64,000 bases of DNA from Limisphaera sp049537155 (GTDB lineage: Bacteria > Verrucomicrobiota > Verrucomicrobiia > Limisphaerales > Limisphaeraceae): assembly GCF_049537155.1 (NCBI RefSeq), contig NZ_JBMVQZ010000014.1, positions 50,908 to 114,907 on the forward strand, in the 5' to 3' direction. Both the position numbers and the translations under genes were made by a program. Below are positions 25,141 to 33,133 of this stretch, in pieces (position 1 is the stretch's first letter; each line of letters opens with the position of its first letter). Under the pieces are notes generated by a model that saw nothing but the letters and a program-made list of their open reading frames with translations, did no database searches and was not told where the DNA came from.

Positions 25141-25518
25141 TCAGGTTTTGACACGGTCATGGGGCGCGTTGTTGGAGCAACTGGGCATGATCAGGACCGC
25201 ACGGATGCGGTCTCCGTGTTCGGCAAATAGATAACGTAGCCAAAGGCCCGCGAGTTCATTGGGCAGTTCGTCCGACCGTTTTGTGACGAGGCGGCAGAAC
25301 AGTGTTGGGGTATTGTCATGCCACTCCAGCCTGAGTGTACCTCGGACGGCTTGGGCGGAGGGTGCAAGGAGAGACCACCCCGGATTCCTGCCCGGCTTTT
25401 GTTGCTTGCGGAGCTCCAGACCGTACCGCTCAGCGATCTGGCTGTTTTGTAGGTTCGTGGTGATCTGCTGTCTGAGGGAGGGTCCGGGCAGGCAGTGTAC
25501 GAGGATCAGAGTTTGCAT
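25141..25518 (-). CDS. Small protein of unknown function (intact copy of a tandem pair)
   Basis: 125 residues from ATG 25518. I do not recognise a named family. There is no signal peptide; a short hydrophobic start (Leu-Ile-Leu-Val-His-Cys-Leu) is followed by Gln/Asn-rich helix. Lys-Pro-Gly-Arg-Asn-Pro-Gly-Trp at 41-48 and Ala-Val-Arg-Gly-Thr-Leu-Arg-Leu-Glu-Trp at 57-66 look like conserved loops of a small alpha/beta domain. The C-terminal third is Leu-Arg-Tyr-Leu-Phe-Ala-Glu-His-Gly-Asp-Arg-Ile-Arg-Ala-Val-Leu-Ile, a helix and strand. The second, truncated copy next door shares the two loop blocks, which supports this being a real, duplicated gene and not a chance frame. Function unknown. 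Confidence 0.65.
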   Translation of the reverse strand: MQTLILVHCLPGPSLRQQITTNLQNSQIAERYGLELRKQQKPGRNPGWSLLAPSAQAVRGTLRLEWHDNTPTLFCRLVTKRSDELPNELAGLWLRYLFAEHGDRIRAVLIMPSCSNNAPHDRVKT

Positions 25519-25873
25519 GGCATGACGGTGTTTTTTGGCTGTGGGGTTTGTGCTGCCGCAGTCGTGTGCGCGGGACTGTTGGCGCCGCCCGACCCGGCCA
25601 TGTACGGGTTTCCGGCCCTCGGGTGGGCGTTGGGTTCCCAGCCATGGTCGGGCGAATCGCGACGGAGCGATCCGGGCGGGCCTGACGCGAGGCCGTGGCG
25701 CGGATGCCCCGTCGCGGGCGGCGCATCCCGCCGCGAAACGTGCCGCATTCCAGTTATCGGTCCGGTTGCAGCGGACTTTAGAAGTGGTTGGGATCGGGTT
25801 GCGGGCGAGGCTGCCGCGTACCATGCAGAGGATTTGGGGGAGGAGGGGGAGGCCGGGAGGTGGGCCCGATGCG
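25519..25873. other. Intergenic region on the minus strand
   Basis: About 355 bases between the NDUFA9-like gene and the unknown small gene, both on minus. Frames here have shadow composition only. It presumably holds the promoter of the small gene, but I cannot identify it. Confidence 0.5.
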
Positions 25874-26836
25874 TCAGGTGGCGGGCGGCCGGGCGGGTGT
25901 GGGTGCCAGCCAGGTGGCAAGTCCCTGGCGGAAGGTGGGTTGGGTGAGGTTGAACAGTTGCTGAATGGGTTCGGGGTCGCCGATGTTGTCTTCGCCAAGC
26001 ATGAGGAGTTGGTCACGGTTCAGGGGTGGTGGGCGGCGCAGCACGGTGGGGCAGAAGAATTCCAACAGAGTTGCGGTCAACCTGGCCAGAGGCAGGGGGA
26101 TGGGCAGGAGGAGACGCCTGCGGTTCAGCACGGCTAGCAGGGTGCGGAGGATGGCCTCGAGGGTGAGCCGTTCGGGGCCGCAGACGTCGAGGATGCGCCG
26201 GGGCGTGTTGGGATGGGTGAGTGCGCCGGCCACACAGCGGCCGACGATGCGGACGAAGACGGGTTGGAAGAGGGTGGTGCGACGACCGAGCAGCGGCAGG
26301 ACGGGCGACCAGCGGCTGATGCGTGCGAACAGGTTGATGAACTGGTCGCCGGGTCCGTAGATGAGGGAGGGGCGCAGGATGACCCAGGGAAGGCCGCTGT
26401 GACGGACGAGTTCCTCAGCCTGCCATTTGGTGCGGTGGTAGCGGGCGGGTGCGTCGGGGCGGGTGCCGATGGCGCTGATGTGGACGAGGCGTTGGACACC
26501 GGCGGTGGTGGCGGCCTCGACCACGTGGCGGGTGGCCCGGATGTGCATGTTTTCGAAGGTCTGGTTGCCGAACTCACGGATGATGCCGACGAGGTGGACG
26601 ACGGCCTGGGTGCCGGCCATGGCGGTGCGGACCGCTTCAGGGTCGAGGATGTCGCCGGGGGCCAGTTCGACGCCCGCGGTTTGGACGAGGGTTTCGGCCA
26701 CGGCGGATCGGGGTCGGCGCACGAGGGCTCGGACGGTGTGTCCGTGTGCCCGGAGTTGTCGGACCACTTCGCGGCCGACGAATCCGGTGGCGCCCGTGAC
26801 GAGGACTTTCCAGACGGGTGCCGTTGTCGGGTTCAC
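25874..26836 (-). CDS. NAD(P)-binding protein, complex I NDUFA9-like / epimerase family
   Basis: 320 residues. The N-terminus has Val-Thr-Gly-Ala-Thr-Gly-Phe-Val-Gly-Arg at about 13-22, the Gly-x-x-Gly-x-x-Gly Rossmann motif. Val-Val-His-Leu-Val-Gly-Ile and His-Ile-Ser-Ala-Ile-Gly follow. The catalytic Tyr-x-x-x-Lys region reads Tyr-His-Arg-Thr-Lys-Trp-Gln-Ala-Glu, then Leu-Arg-Pro-Ser-Leu-Ile-Tyr-Gly-Pro-Gly-Asp. This order is typical of the NDUFA9-like subgroup of atypical SDRs in bacteria, which bind NADPH and often lack a known reaction. It may be involved in quinone or lipid metabolism. It lies downstream of the flagellar operon by about 130 bases on the same strand, but has no functional link to it that I can see. 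Confidence 0.88.
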   Translation of the reverse strand: MNPTTAPVWKVLVTGATGFVGREVVRQLRAHGHTVRALVRRPRSAVAETLVQTAGVELAPGDILDPEAVRTAMAGTQAVVHLVGIIREFGNQTFENMHIRATRHVVEAATTAGVQRLVHISAIGTRPDAPARYHRTKWQAEELVRHSGLPWVILRPSLIYGPGDQFINLFARISRWSPVLPLLGRRTTLFQPVFVRIVGRCVAGALTHPNTPRRILDVCGPERLTLEAILRTLLAVLNRRRLLLPIPLPLARLTATLLEFFCPTVLRRPPPLNRDQLLMLGEDNIGDPEPIQQLFNLTQPTFRQGLATWLAPTPARPPAT

Positions 26837-26963
26837 CGGGTCCAGATTGACGGGTCAGGGGCCGGTTGCCAATCCCGGGATGAGGCGGCGGGGGCGGGGC
26901 TGTCGGCGGCCGGTTTTTTACGGGGTGGGCGTGCAGCCTTGAGGAGGGGCGCGATTGTGCGGT

Positions 26964-27899
26964 TCAGCGGAGGTAATCGAGCAGGGACAGGCGGAGGATG
27001 GTGGCGCCGCTCTGGAGGGCGGCCTGGTAGGCGGTCTGGACCTGATTGAGACGGACGAGGGTTTCGGCCAGGTCGGCGTCGGCCTCACGGGAGACGGCCT
27101 GGTCGAGCGAGAGGATTCGTTTGTCGGCGAGGTCGGAGACGGTCTGGATGCGGGCGATGAGGGCGGACTGGTTGCCGATGTGGGTGAGGAGGTGTTCCTC
27201 GTCGCGGAGGAGGGCGGGGCGGACGGTGTTGGCGATGCCCTGGGTGTCGCCGGTGAGGAGGCGGTTTTGGAGGTCGATGAGGTGGGCGAAGAAATCCGCG
27301 CCGGTGCGGCTGTCGGCGACGAGGCCGCGTGGGCCGGTGCCGGTGTTGTTGGCGCCGGGGATGTCAATGGCGAGGTTGACGCCGGTGTCGATGGGCGCGG
27401 CGGCGACTTCTGCGTTGCCCTGGTAGGTGACGGCGGTGACGCGGCCGTCTGGGTCGGTGGTGAGGGCGAAGGGTGGTTGATCGGTGCGGGTGCCGGCGAA
27501 GAGGTAGGCGCCGCGGTGTTTCTGGTTCAGGATCTGGACGGCCTGTTGGATGAGCTGGGTGACCTCGGTGGCGTAGGTTTGGAGTTCCTGGTCGGAGCGG
27601 GTGTCGTCGGCCAGGGTGGCGAGCTCGCCGGCGCGGTCGGAGATTTTTTTGAGTGCCTTGAGGGCGTTGAAGGCGACGTTGGCGCGTTCGTTGAGGTTGT
27701 CGAGGTTGGCACGGTACTGGCGGACGGCGGCGGTTTCGGTGTGGAGGCCGAGGATGCGCTGGATGGCGGCGGGGTCGTCCTCGGGGTTTTGGATGCGCTG
27801 GCCGGTGGCGGTTTGGGTTTGCAGCCGGTTCTGGCGGGTGCTCAGGAGCTGGAGCTGTTGGATGAGGGTTTCGGGGAAGGTGTTGGACGTGACACGCAT
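26964..27899 (-). CDS. flgL: Flagellar hook-associated protein 3 (hook-filament junction)
   Basis: 311 residues. The N-terminal flagellin-like helix starts Met-Arg-Val-Thr-Ser-Asn-Thr and includes Leu-Leu-Ser-Thr-Arg-Gln-Asn-Arg-Leu-Gln-Thr-Gln-Thr-Ala-Thr-Gly and Asn-Pro-Glu-Asp-Asp-Pro-Ala-Ala. The C-terminal helix ends Leu-Asn-Gln-Val-Gln-Thr-Ala-Tyr-Gln-Ala-Ala-Leu-Gln-Ser-Gly-Ala, matching the D0 coiled coil of FlgL. A variable middle domain sits at about 130-230. Secreted by the flagellar export system, it forms the second junction ring between hook and filament. It is the last gene of the flagellar operon, 25 bases after flgK. Confidence 0.93.
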   Translation of the reverse strand: MRVTSNTFPETLIQQLQLLSTRQNRLQTQTATGQRIQNPEDDPAAIQRILGLHTETAAVRQYRANLDNLNERANVAFNALKALKKISDRAGELATLADDTRSDQELQTYATEVTQLIQQAVQILNQKHRGAYLFAGTRTDQPPFALTTDPDGRVTAVTYQGNAEVAAAPIDTGVNLAIDIPGANNTGTGPRGLVADSRTGADFFAHLIDLQNRLLTGDTQGIANTVRPALLRDEEHLLTHIGNQSALIARIQTVSDLADKRILSLDQAVSREADADLAETLVRLNQVQTAYQAALQSGATILRLSLLDYLR

Positions 27900-27924
27900 G
27901 GCTCGGTGAAGGGAGTGGTCGGGT

Positions 27925-29355
27925 TCAACGTTTCAGGCTGAGCACGGTGTCGAGCAATTCGTCTATGGTGATGATGAAGCGGGCGGAGGCTTCGTAGGCC
28001 TTTTGGAAGCGGACCAGGTCGGTCATCTCCTCGTCGAGGGAGACGCCGCTGATGGATTCGCGCTGGCGCTGGAGGAGGTTGAGGACCTGTTGGTGGTCGG
28101 CGATCTGGCTGTTGGCTGTGCGGAGTGCGAGGCCGAGGTTGGCGACGGTCTGGCTGTAGCTTTGCGAGAAGGTGCGGTTGTTGAGGGCGGCGATGGGCTG
28201 GTCGGCCAGCTCTGCGAGGGCGAGGGCGATGGTGTTGTTGCCGGGGGCGCCCGGTTGGTTGGATGCCTGGACGCGTGCGGGGTCGGCAAGCAGGTCGGGG
28301 TGGACGGCGATGGTGCGCGCGTCGGTGCCGGTGAAGAAATCGGTGCCGGTTTGGCCGTCGGGGCTGTAGCCGGTGCGGTGAAGGTTGTTGACCTCGGTGA
28401 TGAGGGCGGCGGCGAGGGTATCGAGGTCGGTGCGGAGTGCGGCCAGGGCGCCGTCGCGGACTTGTATGGTGCCGGCGAGGGTGCCGGAGCCGGGGTCGAG
28501 GGGTGTGGTCGAGCCGGAGGTGCGGAGCAGGAGGCGTCCGTTGCCGGGGTCGTAGGTTTCGATTTGTTCGAGGACGTTGCGGTCGCTGACCAGGGTGACG
28601 CCCTGGAGGGAGACCGTGACGGTGCCGTTGGGTGCGAGGGTGGTTTGGACGGGGAGGAGTTTGGCGAGTTCCTCGAGTTTTTGCTGGCGGGTGTCGCGGA
28701 GGTCGTTGGCGATCCCGCCGAGGGGCAGCTCGGCGTTGACGATTTGGTCGTTGAGCCGGGCGATGTCGGCGAGGAGCTGGTTGACGCTGGTGACGTCGGT
28801 CTGGAGGCTCTGGTTGAGCTGGCTGGTGAGGTCGTCGAGTCGGCCGGCGATCTGGTTGAAGCGGGTGGCCAGGGACTGGGCCTGGTGGACGAGGACCTGG
28901 CGTTCGGGCAGGGAGGCTGGCTGGGCGGCGACGGCGCGGAAGGCGTTGAAGAGGCCGGTGAGTTCGGCGGCCAAGCCGGTGACGGTTCCGGCCTGGTCAA
29001 CGGCGGAGGATTCGTTGAGGCCCTGGGCCTGGCGATCCACCTGTTCGCCGAGGATGGCCTGTCCGGTTTGGAGTGCGGACTGTTGGGCGTTCCAGTAGCC
29101 GCCGACGCCGAGTTCGTTGAGGATCTGGCTGTCGAGGATGGCGTTGCGGATCTGGCGGATGGCGATGGCCTCCACGCCGGTGCCCTGGGGCCCGATGAGG
29201 GTGGGCAGGGTGGGCGCGGTCTGGAGGGCCACTTTTTGGCGGGCGTAGGCGGGGTTGTTGATGTTGGCCAGGTTTTGGCCCGCGACTTCGACGCCCAGTT
29301 GCTGGGTTTGCAGGGCCCGCGTGCCGAGGTTGAGGGATCCGAAGAGACCGAGCAT
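27925..29355 (-). CDS. flgK: Flagellar hook-associated protein 1
   Basis: Start at ATG 29355 gives 476 residues; the frame is open to 29430, but Met-Leu-Gly-Leu-Phe-Gly-Ser-Leu-Asn-Leu-Gly is the conserved FlgK start. Gly-Gln-Asn-Leu-Ala-Asn-Ile-Asn-Asn-Pro-Ala-Tyr-Ala-Arg-Gln near 31-45 is the rod/hook-protein family signature. The C-terminus has Leu-Asp-Glu-Glu-Met-Thr-Asp-Leu-Val-Arg-Phe-Gln-Lys-Ala-Tyr-Glu-Ala-Ser-Ala-Arg, the diagnostic terminal helix. It is shorter than E. coli FlgK (547), with a reduced central domain. It forms the first junction ring on the hook. The FlgN-like chaperone gene lies directly upstream, as expected. Confidence 0.94.
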   Translation of the reverse strand: MLGLFGSLNLGTRALQTQQLGVEVAGQNLANINNPAYARQKVALQTAPTLPTLIGPQGTGVEAIAIRQIRNAILDSQILNELGVGGYWNAQQSALQTGQAILGEQVDRQAQGLNESSAVDQAGTVTGLAAELTGLFNAFRAVAAQPASLPERQVLVHQAQSLATRFNQIAGRLDDLTSQLNQSLQTDVTSVNQLLADIARLNDQIVNAELPLGGIANDLRDTRQQKLEELAKLLPVQTTLAPNGTVTVSLQGVTLVSDRNVLEQIETYDPGNGRLLLRTSGSTTPLDPGSGTLAGTIQVRDGALAALRTDLDTLAAALITEVNNLHRTGYSPDGQTGTDFFTGTDARTIAVHPDLLADPARVQASNQPGAPGNNTIALALAELADQPIAALNNRTFSQSYSQTVANLGLALRTANSQIADHQQVLNLLQRQRESISGVSLDEEMTDLVRFQKAYEASARFIITIDELLDTVLSLKR

Positions 29356-29359
29356 TGTG

Positions 29360-29860
29360 TCAGCCCACGGCGTTGAAGAGGGTGGAAGGTGACCAGGGCC
29401 GGCCGGCGGATACCTGGCCGTTGTCGGCATAGGTCACGGGCGCGGATGGTGGCAGGAAGGCCGCCAGGAGTCGTTGCATGAGTTCCACGGCGCGGTGGAG
29501 GAGCAGATGGTTTTGGCGGGCGCGTTGCTGGACCCGGATGAGCAGGTCGTTGTTTTCCTGGACGAGCGCCTCGAGCAGGGGCCGGTAATCGGGCGGTATG
29601 CGGGCGAGGAGGTCGGAAAACGGCGCGGATTCGGGCAGGCCGAGTTCGCGTGCCAGTCGGCGCCGGCAGGCTTCGCGTTGATCGCGGGCGTGTTGAAGGG
29701 TCCGTGCCTGGGCCTGGATGGCGCCGACGGTTTGGAGGAGATCTTCGGAGCGCCGGTGGAGGACGCTGTCCTGCTGTTGCTCCAGCAGGGCGAGCATTTC
29801 GCCGTACTGTTGGAGTTCGTGGCGCAGGGCTTCGATGAGCTGTTGGAGCGGTTCGTTCAT
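29360..29860 (-). CDS. FlgN-like flagellar export chaperone
   Basis: 166 residues from ATG 29860, which overlaps the flgJ stop as ATGA; the upstream part of the frame is shadow. The protein is almost entirely helical: Leu-Ile-Glu-Ala-Leu-Arg-His-Glu-Leu-Gln-Gln-Tyr at about 8-19, an Arg/Gln-rich middle helix, Leu-Leu-Glu-Ala-Leu-Val-Gln-Glu-Asn at about 95-103, and a tail ending Leu-Phe-Asn-Ala-Val-Gly. Sequence alone is weak evidence, but the FlgN family has this length and coiled-coil build, and the gene sits just before flgK and flgL, whose products FlgN escorts to the export gate. Confidence 0.75.
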   Translation of the reverse strand: MNEPLQQLIEALRHELQQYGEMLALLEQQQDSVLHRRSEDLLQTVGAIQAQARTLQHARDQREACRRRLARELGLPESAPFSDLLARIPPDYRPLLEALVQENNDLLIRVQQRARQNHLLLHRAVELMQRLLAAFLPPSAPVTYADNGQVSAGRPWSPSTLFNAVG

Positions 29861-30315
29861 GTTTGCCAGAGCGCCTGGGCACCGCGCACCGGGGCTGGAG
29901 GTTGGGCCGGTCGCGGGCTGGGATCGCGGCCGGCGGGTGGCGTGGGAGGCAACACGTCGTCCATTCCCGGCGCGGCGGTGCCCGAAGGTGTGGTATGGGG
30001 ACCCCGCGGTTGCGGGGTGAGTTGGGACTGCAGGGTTGCAGCCAGGCCGAGGGCGCCGCTGCGTGCGATGGCCTCGGCCAGGTGTTCGCAGAAAAGGTCG
30101 CGATAGATGGCGGAGGCGGCGGACTCCTCTTCGAGGGTGGAGGGGATGACGGGCTTCTGGGTTTCGCGGAGGATCTGACGCAGCAGCATGGCCTCGAACA
30201 GGCGGGCGGCCTCGGCCACCTTTTCTTCCTCGGACAGGCTCTTGCTGTGGGCGAGGTGTTCCAGCGGCGGCGGTGCGGTCGGACCCGTGATGGTGTGGAT
30301 GGCTTCGAGGTTCAT
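29857..30315 (-). CDS. flgJ: Rod-binding protein FlgJ, N-terminal domain only
   Basis: 152 residues. A rod-binding domain at about 30-95 contains Ala-Arg-Leu-Phe-Glu-Ala-Met-Leu-Leu-Arg-Gln-Ile-Leu-Arg-Glu-Thr and Leu-Phe-Cys-Glu-His-Leu-Ala-Glu, matching the FlgJ N-terminal family that helps assemble the rod. The C-terminal muramidase domain of the gammaproteobacterial protein is absent; a Pro-rich tail ends the chain instead. Peptidoglycan opening for the rod must therefore be done by a separate enzyme, not found in the window. It lies three bases after flgI and overlaps the FlgN-like gene by four. Confidence 0.85.
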   Translation of the reverse strand: MNLEAIHTITGPTAPPPLEHLAHSKSLSEEEKVAEAARLFEAMLLRQILRETQKPVIPSTLEEESAASAIYRDLFCEHLAEAIARSGALGLAATLQSQLTPQPRGPHTTPSGTAAPGMDDVLPPTPPAGRDPSPRPAQPPAPVRGAQALWQT

Positions 30316-30318
30316 GGC

Positions 30319-31617
30319 TCAACGGATGACCAGTTCGGCCTGGAGTGCGCCGGCCTGTTTGAGGGCCTGGAAGATGGCCATCATGTCGCGCGGGGTGACG
30401 CCGAGGGAGTTGAGTGCGCTGGCGACCTGTTCGACGGTGGGCAGTTCGGGTAGCGGGACCATGCCGGCCTTGTTTTCGGTGACCTCGGTGGTGGTGCTGG
30501 GTGTGACGACGGTGGATCCTGTGCCGAGGGGGTTGGGCTGGGAGACCTGGAGGGTGGAGGCGACGTTGATGGTGATGTTGCCGTGCGAGATGGCGCACGG
30601 GGAGATGCGGATGCGTGAGGTGGCGACGATGGTGCCGGTGCGTTCGTTGATGATGATGCGGGCCGGGATGTCGGGCTGGACTTCGACGGTCTCGATGTGG
30701 GCGATGAAATCCACGGGCCGATCGCGCCAGGTGTCGGGGAGGGTGACCCGGACGGTGGTGGCATCCACCGCCTCGGCCAGGTTGGTGAAGAGGTTGTTGA
30801 TGGCGGCGGCGATGCGGGAGGCGGTTGTGAAGTCGGGTTCACGGAGCAACAACTCGATGGCGTTGTCCCGGACGATTTCGGTGGGGATTTCCCGTTCGAC
30901 GAGTGCACCGCCGATAATGGTGGCGACGGTGGGATGGTTTTTGGTGACGGTGGCGCCGCCGGGGCCGCCGGGGCCGCCGGTGAACCCGCCGACGGCGACC
31001 GGGCCCTGGGCGACGGCGTAGACCCGGTTGTCCGCGCCGAGCAAGGGGGTTTGGAGGAGGACACCGCCCTGAAGGGATTTGGCATCGCCCATGGAGGCCA
31101 CCTGCACGTCCAGGCGGGTGCCGGGTTTGGCGAAGGCGGGGATGTCGGCCGTGACCATGACCACGGCGACGTTCTTGGCGGAGAGGGTGGTGGGCGGGAC
31201 GTTGATCCCGTACCGCTGGAGCATGTTGGCGATGGTTTGTTTGGTGTAGACGGGATCCTTGTCGCCGTCGCCTGCCAGGCCGACGACGAGGCCGAAGCCG
31301 ACGAGCTGATTGTCGCGGGCGCCGGCGATCATGGCCAGGTCGCGCACGCGCACGCCGGCTGCCGGGGCCGAGAGGGGCAGGAAACCCGGCAGGAGCAGCA
31401 GGAGGCTCATGAGGCTGGTGGCACACCAGCGGTTCCAGCGCCTGCGGGCCCAGCGGAGGCCGGGCAGGGACCGTTGGGGCTCGCCGGCCGGTGCCGGGGG
31501 CAGGGGATCAGGCTGCGGGATCAGTGTGCTCCAAAGATGTTGGCGCCCCGGGCCGGCGGCCGACCGGGTTGCCGGCGGGGTCGGTGTGGAGCGGGGATGG
31601 GAGCCCGGGAGGAGCAT
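30319..31617 (-). CDS. flgI: Flagellar P-ring protein
   Basis: 432 residues if started at ATG 31617; the mature chain begins near Val-Arg-Val-Arg-Asp-Leu-Ala at about 89. The signal peptide core is Ser-Leu-Met-Ser-Leu-Leu-Leu-Leu-Leu-Pro at about 68-77, with basic Arg-Trp-Ala-Arg-Arg-Arg before it, so the true start may lie downstream of 31617 at a non-ATG codon; ATG 31410 would give a signal without a basic n-region. Leu-Val-Gly-Phe-Gly-Leu-Val-Val-Gly-Leu-Ala-Gly-Asp-Gly-Asp is the family signature. A Gly/Pro-rich insert (Gly-Gly-Pro-Gly-Gly-Pro-Gly-Gly) lies mid-chain. The protein forms the periplasmic peptidoglycan ring around the rod. Confidence 0.93.
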   Translation of the reverse strand: MLLPGSHPRSTPTPPATRSAAGPGRQHLWSTLIPQPDPLPPAPAGEPQRSLPGLRWARRRWNRWCATSLMSLLLLLPGFLPLSAPAAGVRVRDLAMIAGARDNQLVGFGLVVGLAGDGDKDPVYTKQTIANMLQRYGINVPPTTLSAKNVAVVMVTADIPAFAKPGTRLDVQVASMGDAKSLQGGVLLQTPLLGADNRVYAVAQGPVAVGGFTGGPGGPGGATVTKNHPTVATIIGGALVEREIPTEIVRDNAIELLLREPDFTTASRIAAAINNLFTNLAEAVDATTVRVTLPDTWRDRPVDFIAHIETVEVQPDIPARIIINERTGTIVATSRIRISPCAISHGNITINVASTLQVSQPNPLGTGSTVVTPSTTTEVTENKAGMVPLPELPTVEQVASALNSLGVTPRDMMAIFQALKQAGALQAELVIR

Positions 31618-31623
31618 GAGGTT

Positions 31624-32265
31624 TCAGAAGGGGGTGATTTTGTCCCAGAGGCGGCTGAACCAGCCTTTGCGTTGGGTGTCTGTGAGTGTGCCCTTGCCGA
31701 CGATTTCGATTTTGGCGTCGGCGATGTTGTAGCTGTAGACGGTGTTGTTGGGCAGGACGTCTTCGGGCCGGACGATGCCGCGCAGGACCATGGTCTGGAG
31801 CTCGCGGCCGACGACGGTTTCGCGGCGTCCTTCGATGATGAGGTTGCCGTTGGGGAGGACCTCGATGACCTGGACGGCGGCGCGGGCGGTGATTTGTTCG
31901 GAATTGGCCACGCTACCGCCGCCGGTGAACTGGTTTTTGCTGCCCCACTTCAGGGCGGGTAATTCGCCCCGCTTGGTGAGCAACGAACTGGCGTTGGGAC
32001 TGTAGAAGAAGGCGCTCAGGCCGGCGTCCATGGACGACTCGCGGGCGGTGCTGGTTTTGTTGTCCTTGGCGGTGGTGGTGCTTTCCTGCACGAGGACGGT
32101 GAGGACGTCGCCGACGGCCAGGGCGCGTTTGTCGGCGAACATGGAGCGGGCGCGCTCGTCCTTCCAAAGGGACTGGGCGGGGAGCGCCGGCGCGGCCAGC
32201 GCGAGTGCCAGGGCCGCGGGGAGCAGCGAACGATGGACGGAGTGGGCGGAGAGGAAGGGTTTCAT
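31624..32265 (-). CDS. flgH: Flagellar L-ring protein
   Basis: 213 residues from ATG 32265. The signal peptide runs to about Ala-Pro-Ala-Leu-Pro-Ala-Gln at 25-31, followed by Ser-Leu-Trp. The FlgH core has Gly-Asp-Val-Leu-Thr-Val-Leu-Val-Gln-Glu-Ser, Ala-Ala-Val-Gln-Val-Ile-Glu-Val-Leu-Pro-Asn-Gly-Asn-Leu-Ile-Ile-Glu-Gly, and Leu-Arg-Gly-Ile-Val-Arg-Pro-Glu-Asp-Val. In most bacteria FlgH is a lipoprotein with a lipobox cysteine; here there is no cysteine at all, and the cut looks like signal peptidase I. It forms the outer-membrane ring of the basal body. Confidence 0.93.
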   Translation of the reverse strand: MKPFLSAHSVHRSLLPAALALALAAPALPAQSLWKDERARSMFADKRALAVGDVLTVLVQESTTTAKDNKTSTARESSMDAGLSAFFYSPNASSLLTKRGELPALKWGSKNQFTGGGSVANSEQITARAAVQVIEVLPNGNLIIEGRRETVVGRELQTMVLRGIVRPEDVLPNNTVYSYNIADAKIEIVGKGTLTDTQRKGWFSRLWDKITPF

Positions 32266-32267
32266 GG

Positions 32268-33131
32268 TCAGAGCGACACTTGAACGGTTTGGGCGTCCAC
32301 GACGCGGGCGTGGAGGTCGCGTCGGCTGAGGGGGTTGCGGACGCGGATGATCTGGCCGGGCGCACCTTCTTCGAGGACCTCGACCCTGAGGGTGATGCGG
32401 AGGGCGCCGTCTTCCAGAACGGCTTCGGCGGTTTGACCGCGGCGGACGACGGGGCGGGGCCGGAGTGCGCGTGCCAGAACGGGTGCGCCCGCAGGGACGA
32501 CGTCGCAGAATTCCAGTTCCACCGGGCCGGGATTGTCGAGGTTGGCTGGTTTTTCGCGCAGGGTGATGACGTCGCGGCGTTCGCGGGCCAGTTCCGCCTC
32601 GCCCAGCGGCGTGCCGCGTCGGATGGTGGAACGTGCCACCCAGACTTCTTTCCAGAGATGCATTTGAACGGCTGTCTGCCAGGCGCCGATGGGCTTGTCG
32701 CCGGCCCGAAGTTCGAAACGGAGGATAGACTGGGGCGCCAGGCCGGTGGCCGGAAAGTTCAACAGAACGAGCGAAAGCGGTTGATTGGGGGCCTTGACCG
32801 CGGTCCAGGGCCGCAGCAGTTGCACCTCCAGTTCTCCGGCTTCCGGACCGACCCGCTCCTGGAGGGCTTGAGTGAGCAACTCGGTGAGTTCTTCGCTGCC
32901 GATCGTGCGCCATTCCGGTGTGGCAGGGGACGGGGAAGCGGGCGCGGAAGCCTGGGCCTTCTCCGACGGGGGGATCTGCGCGGCGGCGATCGGCCGGGGA
33001 TCGGGCTCGCCGGCTCGGAGGGAGCCGGCGAACCCGACATCCAGGCAGGCACAGCAAATGAGCGTAACGGTCCAACCGGCGAGGGACCGGGTCTGGCGGA
33101 TGAGAGTCGGGCGCATCGGAGCAAGGGACAT
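32268..33131 (-). CDS. flgA: Flagellar basal body P-ring formation protein FlgA
   Basis: 287 residues from ATG 33131 (the frame also opens at a TTG at 33137). A signal peptide lies at about 15-40. The C-terminal SAF/FlgA domain carries Ile-Arg-Arg-Gly-Thr-Pro-Leu, Val-Pro-Ala-Gly-Ala-Pro-Val-Leu-Ala-Arg-Ala-Leu-Arg-Pro-Arg-Pro-Val-Val-Arg-Arg-Gly, and Ile-Ile-Arg-Val-Arg-Asn-Pro-Leu-Ser-Arg-Arg at the end, diagnostic for FlgA. It is a periplasmic chaperone for P-ring assembly. An Ala/Pro/Ser-rich linker follows the signal. It starts three bases after the flgG stop and ends two bases before flgH. Confidence 0.9.
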   Translation of the reverse strand: MSLAPMRPTLIRQTRSLAGWTVTLICCACLDVGFAGSLRAGEPDPRPIAAAQIPPSEKAQASAPASPSPATPEWRTIGSEELTELLTQALQERVGPEAGELEVQLLRPWTAVKAPNQPLSLVLLNFPATGLAPQSILRFELRAGDKPIGAWQTAVQMHLWKEVWVARSTIRRGTPLGEAELARERRDVITLREKPANLDNPGPVELEFCDVVPAGAPVLARALRPRPVVRRGQTAEAVLEDGALRITLRVEVLEEGAPGQIIRVRNPLSRRDLHARVVDAQTVQVSL

Positions 33132-33133
33132 GG

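Noticed and set aside
29860..30598. 412-residue version of the FlgN-like gene
   Set aside because: The added 246 residues are a His/Arg/Pro-rich shadow of flgJ and flgI, and the true start overlaps the flgJ stop.
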